7,567 nt of DNA from Dokdonella_A sp039926025 (GTDB taxonomy: Bacteria > Pseudomonadota > Gammaproteobacteria > Xanthomonadales > Rhodanobacteraceae): positions 1-7,567 of the forward strand of contig JBDSXV010000190.1 of assembly GCA_039926025.1 (NCBI GenBank), read 5' to 3'. Below, in pieces: positions 1 to 6,403 of the stretch (the first letter of the stretch is position 1; the number at the start of each line of letters is the position of its first letter). The notes below the pieces were generated by a model, which saw nothing but the letters and a program-made list of their open reading frames with translations, searched no databases and was not told where the DNA came from. Position numbers and translations under genes: made by a program.

Positions 1-752
1 ACATCACCAACGTCTCTGCGCAGAGCGTGTTGGACCTGTGCAATGCAGGTCAGCTTAATTTCTGCCCGTTGATCCGTCGTTTCCAGGGTGGACCGAATGC
101 AGGTCAGATCGACAATATCGTCGAGCCGGCCGGCAACCTGGGTCGTGTCGATGTCGCCGGTACCGACTTTGCGTTGAACTACCGCCTGCCGGAGTTCTCG
201 TTCGGTCGCTTCAATCTGTCGCTCAACGCGACGTATTCGAAGACCTACGATATCAACACGGCACCCAACACGCCCAACAACACGGTCTACCACTACGCAG
301 GTCATTTCCTGACCTATGGTTCCTCGCAGGCAGCGTCCTGTCCGGGTGCCAGTGGTGGCGTCTGCCTGTTCCCGCGTTGGCGCGCCCAGTCGCAGGTTGG
401 CTGGCAGCTGGGTTCGTTTGATGCGTCATGGTCGATGCGCTATATCGGTCGCTTCCGCATGGGCTCGCAGTCGCCGTCGCAGGACGTGTTCCCGGCCGGT
501 CAGTGCTACTACGGCAGCTACTGCTCGGTGCACAACCTGCAGTTCAAGTACGGCGCAACCACGTACAACGATATCCAGTTCGGCTACAACATCGAGCCGA
601 TCAATACGCGTATCGACGTGGGTGTGAACAACGTGGGCGACAAGCAGCCGCCGTTCCTGTACGCGAACAACACGCTGAATGCCAACACCGATCCAAGCGA
701 TTTCGACCTGATGGGTCGTTATTACTGGGGTCGTGTGACGGTCAAGTTCTAA
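1..752 (+). CDS. TonB-dependent outer-membrane receptor, C-terminal fragment (5' truncated by window)
   Basis: The frame is open from position 3 to the TAA at 750-752, giving about 249 residues of the C-terminal half of an outer-membrane beta-barrel. The beginning, including the plug domain and TonB box, lies outside the window. The sequence shows alternating amphipathic strands typical of the barrel, such as the stretch around RFNLSLNATY and the FDASWSMRYIGRF strand. A late NNVGDKQPPF turn (about 625-656) and a final strand ending VTVKF with a terminal Phe fit the outer-membrane (BAM) recognition signature. Such receptors import siderophores, glycans, peptides or other large ligands using TonB energy; the ligand cannot be told from this fragment. 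Three closely spaced Cys pairs (codons at 39/63, 339/363 and 504/522) lie in predicted loops and may form extracellular disulfides. GGT and CGT codons look frequent, as in well-expressed genes. A strong terminator follows, then a sulfotransferase gene in the same direction. The family call is secure; the subfamily is open. Confidence 0.9.
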   Translation, partial: ITNVSAQSVLDLCNAGQLNFCPLIRRFQGGPNAGQIDNIVEPAGNLGRVDVAGTDFALNYRLPEFSFGRFNLSLNATYSKTYDINTAPNTPNNTVYHYAGHFLTYGSSQAASCPGASGGVCLFPRWRAQSQVGWQLGSFDASWSMRYIGRFRMGSQSPSQDVFPAGQCYYGSYCSVHNLQFKYGATTYNDIQFGYNIEPINTRIDVGVNNVGDKQPPFLYANNTLNANTDPSDFDLMGRYYWGRVTVKF

Positions 753-776
753 GATTGGTTTAACCCTGTAAGCTTG

Positions 777-811
777 AAGGCCGCGCGGATAACCGCGCGG
801 CCTTTTTTTTT
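777..811 (+). terminator. Strong rho-independent terminator after the TonB-dependent receptor gene
   Basis: A perfect 10-bp GC-only stem, GGCCGCGCGG (779-788) with CCGCGCGGCC (793-802), closes a four-base loop ATAA. AA (777-778) can pair with the first two T's. It is followed by nine T's (803-811). It starts 24 bases after the receptor stop codon and should end that transcript efficiently. There is no matching T-run on the other strand, so it works in the + direction only. The start codon of the next gene lies eight bases after the T-run. Confidence 0.94.
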
Positions 812-818
812 GGACGAT

Positions 819-2651
819 ATGACCGATACCTACACCAACGCGATTTCCGCTGCGATGCGTTCCGGCGACTGGGCCAATGTGGAACGAATCGCGCGAGCCC
901 AAATGAGCGACGCTGGTCCGCGCGAAGACATCCTCGCGATCTTCGCCATCAGTCTGCATCTGCAGCGCAAGGCGCATGAAGCGGTTGATGCGTATGCGCA
1001 TCTGACCTCCGTAGCGCCGACGGACAGTGCGCACTGGAACAATTACGGGACCGCACTGCATGAAACGGGTGCGATCGAAAAAGCCGAGGCCGCATATCGC
1101 GAATCCATTCGCCTCAATCCTGGCAATTCAGGACCGCGCGTCGGACTTGGATTACTCATGCTCGCGCGCCATGAAGATGCGGGCGCCCGCGACATGCTGC
1201 TCGACGCATTCGAGCTCGATCGGGAGCTTCCGCTGATTCGAATCCACGCCGCCCGCGCGTGTACTCGATGCCAGGATTTCCACGGCGCCGAGGACCTTCT
1301 GCGGCCTTGGCGACAATGGCTTCCGCTCAACAATCCGACGCTGCAGAGCGAGTTGGCTCACATCCTGTTGCTGCTGGGTGATGCAAACGGACCACAACGA
1401 CTGATTGAGGATCTCGTTCGATCAGATCCGCTGGATGCAGCGGCAAAGCTCTTTCTTGCAACCATCTACGAACGCGTCAATCGCCTCGACGATGCCGAAG
1501 CACTTGCTGCAACAGTTGTCGCCATGGGATTGGCAGCGACGGATCCGAATAGTCGCGAGGCTGAACATGTTCTTGCAACCCTGATGCTGCGCAGGGGCAA
1601 TGCCGCTGGCGCGCGTTCGCAACTGGAGCAAACGGGACCGCGCGGCGAAGAAGATGCGTCACACTATTTCAAACTGGCTGAAGCCTGCGACAAACTGGCA
1701 GACTACGACGCCGCCATGCAGGCACTGGTCAAGGCCCACGCCTTGCAGGTTGCTGAGTCGCGAATCTCCAACGCACAGGATTTCGCTCCGACGGCGCCGG
1801 CTCTGCCTGCAACTCTCATCGAAGTGTCCGCTGACGCATATCGGGGGTGGCCAGATCTGAACGCTCCGGACAGCGCGCATTCGCCTGTATTCATTCTCGG
1901 ATTCCCGCGTTCGGGAACGACCTTGCTCGAACAGATGCTGGACGCACATCCATCCTTGCAATCGATGGACGAGAATCCGTTCTTCAATCGTCTGGCGGAC
2001 ACGTTGCGCCGGCACGATCCTGCCGTGCTCACCGACCTCGCGGTCCTGCGTCAGTTCGATTGCGACGAGTTGCGCAAACGCTACCTCGTCATGGTGTCGG
2101 AAAAAATCCGTCGCCGCTGGGATGCCCGGCTGGTCGACAAAAATCCCCTCAACATGCTTTGGCTGCCCCTGATCTACCGCCTCTACCCGGCAGCCAAGCA
2201 TGTGCTGGCAATTCGCCACCCCTGCGATGTGATCCTCAGCTGCTATATGCAGAACTTTCGATCGAGCATCCTGATCGCGTCGAGCGAAACGCTTCAGCGC
2301 CTTGCGCGAGCCTATGTCGAGGCGATGCAGGTCTGGCTGCGCCATGTAGAGGTGTTTCAGCCCGATGTACTGGTATCCCGCTACGAAGATCTCGTCGTGG
2401 ACACCGAGGCGCAGACGCGACGCCTCGCGGCTTTTCTCGAACTCGAGGACGCCTCACCCATGCTCGGGTTCGATCAGCACGCGCGGGAAAAGGGCTATAT
2501 CGCGACGCCGAGTTACTCACAGGTCATCGAACCCGTAAACCGCAAGGGCATGAATCGATGGCTGCGCTACCGCGCGGCATTTGAGCCAGTGCTGCCGATC
2601 GTCGAGCCGATGTTGCGCCACTGGGGGTATTCGAATGAACCGATCAGCTGA
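819..2651 (+). CDS. TPR-repeat sulfotransferase ST1, TPST-like (PAPS-dependent)
   Basis: A protein of 610 aa. Residues about 5-310 are helical TPR-like repeats, clearest at 71-104 (AHWNNYGTALHETGAIEKAE and following). The rest is a Sulfotransfer_3-type domain that would move sulfate from PAPS to an acceptor in the cytoplasm. The 5'-phosphosulfate loop is GFPRSGTTLLEQ (361-372). The probable catalytic Glu is E385, 21 residues after R364. D440-K441-N-P carries the active-site Lys. The 3'-phosphate site is R466...S474. A SYEDL-type motif occurs as SRYEDLV (520-526). The tail SYSQVIEPVN (565-574) closely resembles animal tyrosylprotein sulfotransferases, from memory of that family. The start is taken as ATG 819: the earlier TTG at 774 sits inside a terminator, while ATG 855 would trim the first helix. 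No good Shine-Dalgarno is visible. The gene follows a TonB receptor gene and is convergent with ST2. Substrate unknown; protein tyrosine is a hypothesis. Confidence 0.93.
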   Translation: MTDTYTNAISAAMRSGDWANVERIARAQMSDAGPREDILAIFAISLHLQRKAHEAVDAYAHLTSVAPTDSAHWNNYGTALHETGAIEKAEAAYRESIRLNPGNSGPRVGLGLLMLARHEDAGARDMLLDAFELDRELPLIRIHAARACTRCQDFHGAEDLLRPWRQWLPLNNPTLQSELAHILLLLGDANGPQRLIEDLVRSDPLDAAAKLFLATIYERVNRLDDAEALAATVVAMGLAATDPNSREAEHVLATLMLRRGNAAGARSQLEQTGPRGEEDASHYFKLAEACDKLADYDAAMQALVKAHALQVAESRISNAQDFAPTAPALPATLIEVSADAYRGWPDLNAPDSAHSPVFILGFPRSGTTLLEQMLDAHPSLQSMDENPFFNRLADTLRRHDPAVLTDLAVLRQFDCDELRKRYLVMVSEKIRRRWDARLVDKNPLNMLWLPLIYRLYPAAKHVLAIRHPCDVILSCYMQNFRSSILIASSETLQRLARAYVEAMQVWLRHVEVFQPDVLVSRYEDLVVDTEAQTRRLAAFLELEDASPMLGFDQHAREKGYIATPSYSQVIEPVNRKGMNRWLRYRAAFEPVLPIVEPMLRHWGYSNEPIS

Positions 2652-2677
2652 AGCATCGGCTGAGACCGCGTGAGGGT

Positions 2678-2698
2678 CGTCAGGCGCTCGATCTGACG
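2678..2698. terminator. Weak hairpin between convergent ST1 and ST2, possible terminator
   Basis: CGTCAG (2678-2683) pairs perfectly with CTGACG (2693-2698) around a nine-base interior, in the 78-base gap between the converging stops. No good T-run follows on either strand; only CTTT occurs, at about 2707-2710. It is therefore a poor intrinsic terminator, listed because it is the only symmetric structure of note in the gap. Confidence 0.25.
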
Positions 2699-2729
2699 TC
2701 CCCGATCTTTCTGGATAGCGACGTAGGCT

Positions 2730-4304
2730 TCAAGCCGGTCGCGGTAACGCCTCAAACACCGACAACTTGGCCTTCATGGCTGCAAGCTGCTGCTCGTAGT
2801 TGCGCCATTCCTCGAATGCGCGCGTGTGGATGCGGTCGCGAACCTGGGCCGCACTCAATGTCGCGACGGCACGTGTGTTGCGGCTCAAATCCACGCAACC
2901 CGGTTCCCACTCGAGGCCGCAGAATGCGAGGATTCTTCGAGTCATCGCTTCGGTATCGCGGACCAGGTCCTCATACGAGACATCCAGAATCTGACCGGGC
3001 ATTGCGGCATGCCAGTGGGCCATCGTGCTGCGGTATTGAAGATAGTGCGCAGCCAGTGCATCGAGGTCGTAGATGTGAGCGAATGAGTCCGCGAACATCA
3101 CGCGGAAATTCGAAAAACACACGTCCATCGGATCGCGGACGAGGTTGAGGATGCGCGCCTGCGGAAGAGCACGGCGAATCAGCCCGGCGACCATCCAGTT
3201 GCGCGGTAGTTTGTCCGTGTAGAACGGCCGACCCTGTGCGCGCCATTGGCTCTGTGCCAGATAGCGACGTCCGAGTTCGACGAAGTCGACGCCCGGCAGG
3301 CGCTGCAGGACAACTTCGTCCAGCGTGCTGCGGTGATTGGCCGCCCAGCGTACCTGGAGCGCAAAATCGTCGAGCTCGCCGGCTGAAGTGACCTGCGAAT
3401 GATTGCCGAGGATACGATCGAGCAGGGTCGTACCGGAACGCGGCATGCCGATGATGAAAATCGGTTGCGGCCCCTCGTGAACTACCGCTTCCGGCTGCAG
3501 GAATTGCGCAGTGCATACGTCCTGGAGCCCCTGGAACAAGCGTCCGGCTTGTTCCGGATCGTGCCTCTGGCGTGCGTACATCAACGCGTTGCCGCGGGCC
3601 AGCGCGATCCATGCCTCGTCATAACGGCTCAGATCCTCAAGCTCCTTGTAACGCGCGAACTCGAGCGCTGCGCAGTCTTCACTGCGCGGCGAAACGCTCT
3701 GAAGGCGTTGCTCAAGATAAGGCAGATGATTGTCCTCGACCGTCTGCGGGCGCAGGCGCGCCAACTCGAACGCCGCGCGACCCGGTGCCGAGGGCATGCG
3801 AAGGCAGGCTTCGAGTTCTGCTCGTGCCTCTTCCATGCGGCCATTGAAAATCAGCTGCATGCCGCGCGAAAAGCGGAACTCGGCACCGTCCGCGCCGGCT
3901 GCCTTGGCTCGTTCGTACAGCGCCAGCGCAGAAGCGTGTTCGCCCAGTCGGCTACGAAAGCTCGCCAAACGGAGCAGGACCTCGATCGACGTTGTATGCG
4001 CGAGCAGCGGGTGATCAAGTAGCGTTCTGGCTGCGACGACTTCACCCGCTTGCAACAACGCCGTAACGAGGTCGCTGATCAGCAGCGCGTTTTCGGGAGG
4101 ATGACGCGAAGCGTCGAGCGCGTGTCGGGTTCCGTCCTGAATACGGTCTTCCTCCCACGCAATGCCGCCGAGGAACAGCTGGGCTTCGATGTGCGCCGGG
4201 TCGTCCTGGACGAGGGATTCGAGCGCGCCGCGCGCCGCATCGATTTGCCCCTGCGAAAGATAGCGTTGGGCGTTGTTCCAGAGTCGATCGTTGCGTTCGG
4301 ACAT
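2730..4304 (-). CDS. TPR-repeat sulfotransferase ST2 (PAPS-dependent)
   Basis: A protein of 524 aa starting at ATG (complement of 4302-4304). Residues about 1-260 form TPR-like helical pairs, for example 104-137 and 138-170, ending in a linker with RYDEAWIALARGNAL (227-241) typical of TPR-sulfotransferases. The sulfotransferase domain follows. Its P-loop is IFIIGMPRSGTTLLD (282-296), and E310 in AGELDDF lies 21 residues after R289. K365 is in TDKLPRNW. The 3'-phosphate site is R390-D-P...S398. SYEDLV (443-448) is also present. The tail LSAAQVRDRIHTRAFEEWRN (483-502) holds S484 three residues before Q487. All expected catalytic positions are intact. There is no signal peptide or membrane segment, so the enzyme should be cytoplasmic. 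Upstream there is no clear Shine-Dalgarno; a TATACA (complement of 4310-4315) sits so close to the ATG that it would imply a leaderless transcript, but no -35 is convincing. It lies 351 bases downstream of ST3 on the same strand. Acceptor unknown. Confidence 0.93.
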   Translation of the reverse strand: MSERNDRLWNNAQRYLSQGQIDAARGALESLVQDDPAHIEAQLFLGGIAWEEDRIQDGTRHALDASRHPPENALLISDLVTALLQAGEVVAARTLLDHPLLAHTTSIEVLLRLASFRSRLGEHASALALYERAKAAGADGAEFRFSRGMQLIFNGRMEEARAELEACLRMPSAPGRAAFELARLRPQTVEDNHLPYLEQRLQSVSPRSEDCAALEFARYKELEDLSRYDEAWIALARGNALMYARQRHDPEQAGRLFQGLQDVCTAQFLQPEAVVHEGPQPIFIIGMPRSGTTLLDRILGNHSQVTSAGELDDFALQVRWAANHRSTLDEVVLQRLPGVDFVELGRRYLAQSQWRAQGRPFYTDKLPRNWMVAGLIRRALPQARILNLVRDPMDVCFSNFRVMFADSFAHIYDLDALAAHYLQYRSTMAHWHAAMPGQILDVSYEDLVRDTEAMTRRILAFCGLEWEPGCVDLSRNTRAVATLSAAQVRDRIHTRAFEEWRNYEQQLAAMKAKLSVFEALPRPA

Positions 4305-4506
4305 GTCTTTGTATACCGGATATGCAGCCGCAATTTCGCAGAGCGGGCGTGATCACCGATGTCGAAACTACGGAGCAATCACTGCATCCACCTGCCATTC
4401 AGCCCTAAACTTTATCACGACAGGGCCTGGCTGATTTCCTGGCGGTGCCTTCCTCTCCCCGCAGCGCCTCCGACAAGGCACACGCAGGCGCGACGTCAAT
4501 TGCATG

Positions 4507-4529
4507 GGCGCGACGAGCGCGTCGGCGCC
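4507..4529. other. GC-rich hairpin in the ST2-ST3 gap
   Basis: GGCGC (4507-4511) pairs with GCGCC (4525-4529), and GACG (4512-4515) pairs with CGTC (4520-4523) around loop AGCG. One G at 4524 is bulged. This gives nine base pairs, nearly all GC. No T-run follows on either strand, so it is not an intrinsic terminator. It could be an RNA structure in an ST3-ST2 read-through transcript, or chance in GC-rich DNA. Confidence 0.35.
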
Positions 4530-4544
4530 GAGATGCTCGCCCTG

Positions 4545-4572
4545 GCCAAACGCCAAACGCCAAGTACCAAGC
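4545..4572. repeat. Four tandem heptamers, GCCAAAC type
   Basis: The units are GCCAAAC (4545-4551), GCCAAAC (4552-4558), GCCAAGT (4559-4565) and ACCAAGC (4566-4572). The first two are identical, and all share the core CCAA in the same phase. They lie between ST2 and ST3, outside any coding region. They may be a slipped-strand repeat or a cluster of protein-binding sites; the sequence alone does not decide. Confidence 0.6.
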
Positions 4573-4636
4573 GAGGATACCGTCGGCTAGCGCTCCGCGA
4601 TGGATCGGCGAGCTGCACGCAACCGACGGAAATTCG

Positions 4637-4669
4637 ATTTGCCGTCAGCATTTGCTTATGCGGCAAATG
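4637..4669 (-). terminator. Inverted repeat across the ST3 stop codon, possible weak terminator
   Basis: ATTTGCCG (4637-4644) and CGGCAAAT (4661-4668) are a perfect 8-bp inverted repeat. An alternative pairing, CATTTGC (4649-4655) with GCAAATG (4663-4669), uses the same right arm. The ST3 stop codon (complement of 4656-4658) lies in the loop. Read in the ST3 direction the outer stem is followed by CGAATTTCC, a poor T-tract. It may end ST3 transcripts weakly or protect their 3' end; the two mutually exclusive folds are the notable part. Confidence 0.35.
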
Positions 4670-6248
4670 GCGGCATGCCAAGCTCCGAGCGCAAAGCGTC
4701 GAGCAGGCTGCCATAGCGCGGAGTACGCGCAGTGTCGCGTCGCAACGGCTCTCGAACCTGCATCGCGCTGGGTGAGCGCACATCGCGCTCGGTGCGATGA
4801 AATTGCAGGCAGGCCGGATCGAACGGAAGTCCGCAAAAGTCGAGCAAGGCGCGGATATGGACCTCCGGTTCGGCTAGCAGATGCTCATGGACGCTCTCAT
4901 GCACGTGCGTTGGATGCTGTATCCGTGCGGCGGAGATACTGCTGTCGAATTCACGCCAGAACGCCGCCAAATCCGCAAACGTGCGCGTGTACTCGTTGTT
5001 GTAGAGGAATTGGCGATAGCAGGAGAAGCAGGTTTCCAGGGGATCACGCCTTACGACGACGATGCGCGCACCCGGCAACATCGCGCGAATCGCGCCGATG
5101 TAATACCAGTTGTTCGGTAGTTTGTCGGTGAATATCGGACGGCGGTGTATCCAGTGTTCGGTTCGCTCAAGATAGCGGTGGCCCAGGCGCTGCCAGTCCT
5201 CCGGCGTCATGGCGCGAACCCAGAACGGAAAAGCCTGTTGACGCCGGCGCGACTCTTCGCCAATAACCAATGGCAAGTCCGGCAGTTCGCCAGCGCCCTC
5301 TACTGACGGGTGCGAAGCAAGAATCTGTTCGATCAGGGTGGAACCCGAGCGCGGCAGGCTCACGATGAACAAAACCTCTTTGCCCAGCGCCCTGCTGGAT
5401 GCCTGTGGTGCCGGTGAAAATGCCCCGCGAATCGTCGACATTCCGGACGAAAACGCGTCGGCATCCCAGTGGCGCCGTCGTCGTGCAACGGTGTTCGCCC
5501 GTTCAAGTGCAGCCAGAGACTCGGCGTAGCGGGAAGCATCGTCGAGTGCCTTGGCGTATGCGAAACCCGTCGCGATCAGATCGTCGTCACTCGCGCGCGC
5601 ATCAGCCATCGCTGCCTGCATCCGCTCGATGTCGCCGTCGGCAAATTTGATGGTCTTGAGATCCGCAAGGCCCCACCACGCCATGCCTGCGCAGGGTCGC
5701 TCGGCGAGAATGCTTCGATAGGCATTCGCGGCCTCCGCTGCGCGGTTGCCGACGCGCAGCATGTCTGCGAGCAGCGCGCGTGCGGAGGCATGATCGGGCG
5801 CCAGTTTCACCGTCGTCTGCAGTGCCGCGATCGCCTCATCATGGCGTACACAGCGCGTCAGCAGGATGCCGAGATTGAACCAGGCGATCGCCAGTTCCGG
5901 CTGCAGCGCGCAGCAGTGACGCAGTGCGGCGATTGCCGCGTCGTAGTCGCCGGCCTCGGCCAGTATGGTGCCAAGGGTATTCTGATAGAGCGCATCGTCG
6001 GGGCGCTGCGACACCGCCTCTTGCATGGCGCGAATGGCGATCGGGTAGTTGCCGCGCTGGCTCTCGATGCCGGCGTGCAGGCGCAGAACTTCAGCCTGCG
6101 TCGGATATGACGCCAGCAGGCTCGCGATTTGCCGAGCCGCCTCGTCGACCCTGCCGGCCTCAAGCGCCTGCGCAGTCGCGATGACGCTCTGGATCGCGAC
6201 CTGGGACAGGCCTTGCAGACGAGGGATTGCGGCAGAAGGGGCTGGCAT
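4656..6248 (-). CDS. TPR-repeat sulfotransferase ST3, divergent motifs (PAPS-dependent)
   Basis: A protein of 530 aa from ATG (complement of 6246-6248). TPR units are clear at about 53-85, 86-118, 119-152 and 153-186. The linker then has the WWGLADLKTIKFADGDI pattern (191-207) common in this family. The sulfotransferase domain follows. Its P-loop is FIVSLPRSGSTLIEQ (294-308), with Ser where relatives have the first Gly and Ser for the first Thr. E321 in GAGELPDL lies 21 residues after R300. K376 is in TDKLPNNW. The 3'-phosphate site is R401-D-P-L-E...S409, and S494 lies three residues before Q497 in the tail. The usual YEDL motif reads HEHL (454-457). The end after QVREPL differs from ST2 and lacks its WRNYE segment. 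The catalytic set is nonetheless complete, so activity is expected. No signal peptide. A candidate promoter with a palindromic spacer lies upstream. It is the middle of three - strand genes but is separated by 155 and 351 bases, so a tight operon is unlikely. Confidence 0.92.
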   Translation of the reverse strand: MPAPSAAIPRLQGLSQVAIQSVIATAQALEAGRVDEAARQIASLLASYPTQAEVLRLHAGIESQRGNYPIAIRAMQEAVSQRPDDALYQNTLGTILAEAGDYDAAIAALRHCCALQPELAIAWFNLGILLTRCVRHDEAIAALQTTVKLAPDHASARALLADMLRVGNRAAEAANAYRSILAERPCAGMAWWGLADLKTIKFADGDIERMQAAMADARASDDDLIATGFAYAKALDDASRYAESLAALERANTVARRRRHWDADAFSSGMSTIRGAFSPAPQASSRALGKEVLFIVSLPRSGSTLIEQILASHPSVEGAGELPDLPLVIGEESRRRQQAFPFWVRAMTPEDWQRLGHRYLERTEHWIHRRPIFTDKLPNNWYYIGAIRAMLPGARIVVVRRDPLETCFSCYRQFLYNNEYTRTFADLAAFWREFDSSISAARIQHPTHVHESVHEHLLAEPEVHIRALLDFCGLPFDPACLQFHRTERDVRSPSAMQVREPLRRDTARTPRYGSLLDALRSELGMPPFAA

Positions 6249-6266
6249 GCAACGAAATAGCGTCCG

Positions 6267-6295
6267 GTAATAGCGCTAGTCTAGCGCCGCTTCGA
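6267..6295 (-). promoter_or_regulatory. Candidate ST3 promoter with a 15-bp palindrome filling its spacer
   Basis: Read on the - strand, TCGAAG (complement of 6290-6295) and TATTAC (complement of 6267-6272) are separated by 17 bases, the ideal spacing. They match the sigma-70 consensus at only 3 and 4 of 6 positions. The spacer contains a perfect inverted repeat, GCGCTAG-T-CTAGCGC (6273-6287 on the + strand). It lies 25-39 bases upstream of the ST3 ATG. A repressor or activator bound there would sit on the promoter. The palindrome is certain; the promoter call is tentative. Confidence 0.35.
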
Positions 6296-6351
6296 TGCGT
6301 GCTCATGCTGCGGTGACGGCCAAGCGACCCGACCCTCTCTCCGTGGTGCGC

Positions 6352-6389
6352 AAAAGAGAATCCGATCGCCACGAGCGCTTGCGCTTCTC
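6352..6389 (-). terminator. Possible weak terminator after pilU
   Basis: On the - strand, 15 bases past the pilU stop, GAGAA (complement of 6385-6389) can pair with TTCTC (complement of 6356-6360), which is followed directly by TTTT (complement of 6352-6355). Inside is a small perfect palindrome, AGCGCTTGCGCT (6374-6385). The stem is short and mostly AT, so termination would be partial at best. Confidence 0.27.
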
Positions 6390-6403
6390 AGTGATCCGCG
6401 GGT

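Larger units (their letters stand above)
4305..4655. other. 351-base non-coding stretch between ST2 and ST3
   Basis: No gene is supported here. A + strand reading frame from ATG 4359 runs on antisense into the end of ST3, but has no ribosome site and an implausible Arg/Ser/Cys-rich product. The stretch should hold the ST2 promoter toward its left end, although no good -35/-10 pair was found. It contains a GC-rich hairpin (4507-4529), four tandem heptamers (4545-4572) and an inverted repeat reaching the ST3 stop codon (4637-4669), listed separately. Confidence 0.6.

Noticed and set aside
774..818. TTG at 774 as the ST1 start
   Set aside because: It would place the start codon and first codons inside the terminator hairpin, with the T-run coding for Phe residues, and there is no ribosome site before it.
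1659..2345. A 228-codon - strand frame opposite ST1
   Set aside because: It is antisense to the ST1 P-loop and active-site region, with no start signal and no recognisable motif.
2567..2755. A 62-codon - strand frame across the convergent gap
   Set aside because: It overlaps both ST1 and ST2 ends, has no start signal and no recognisable product.
4471..4499. TTGACG (complement of 4494-4499) as a -35 element on the - strand
   Set aside because: No acceptable -10 is found 16-18 bases downstream, so the match is probably chance.
4359..4775. A 138-codon + strand frame in the ST2-ST3 gap, considered as a possible small sulfation substrate gene
   Set aside because: It lacks a ribosome site, its product is Arg/Ser/Cys-rich with no recognisable domain, and its second half is antisense to the well-supported end of ST3.
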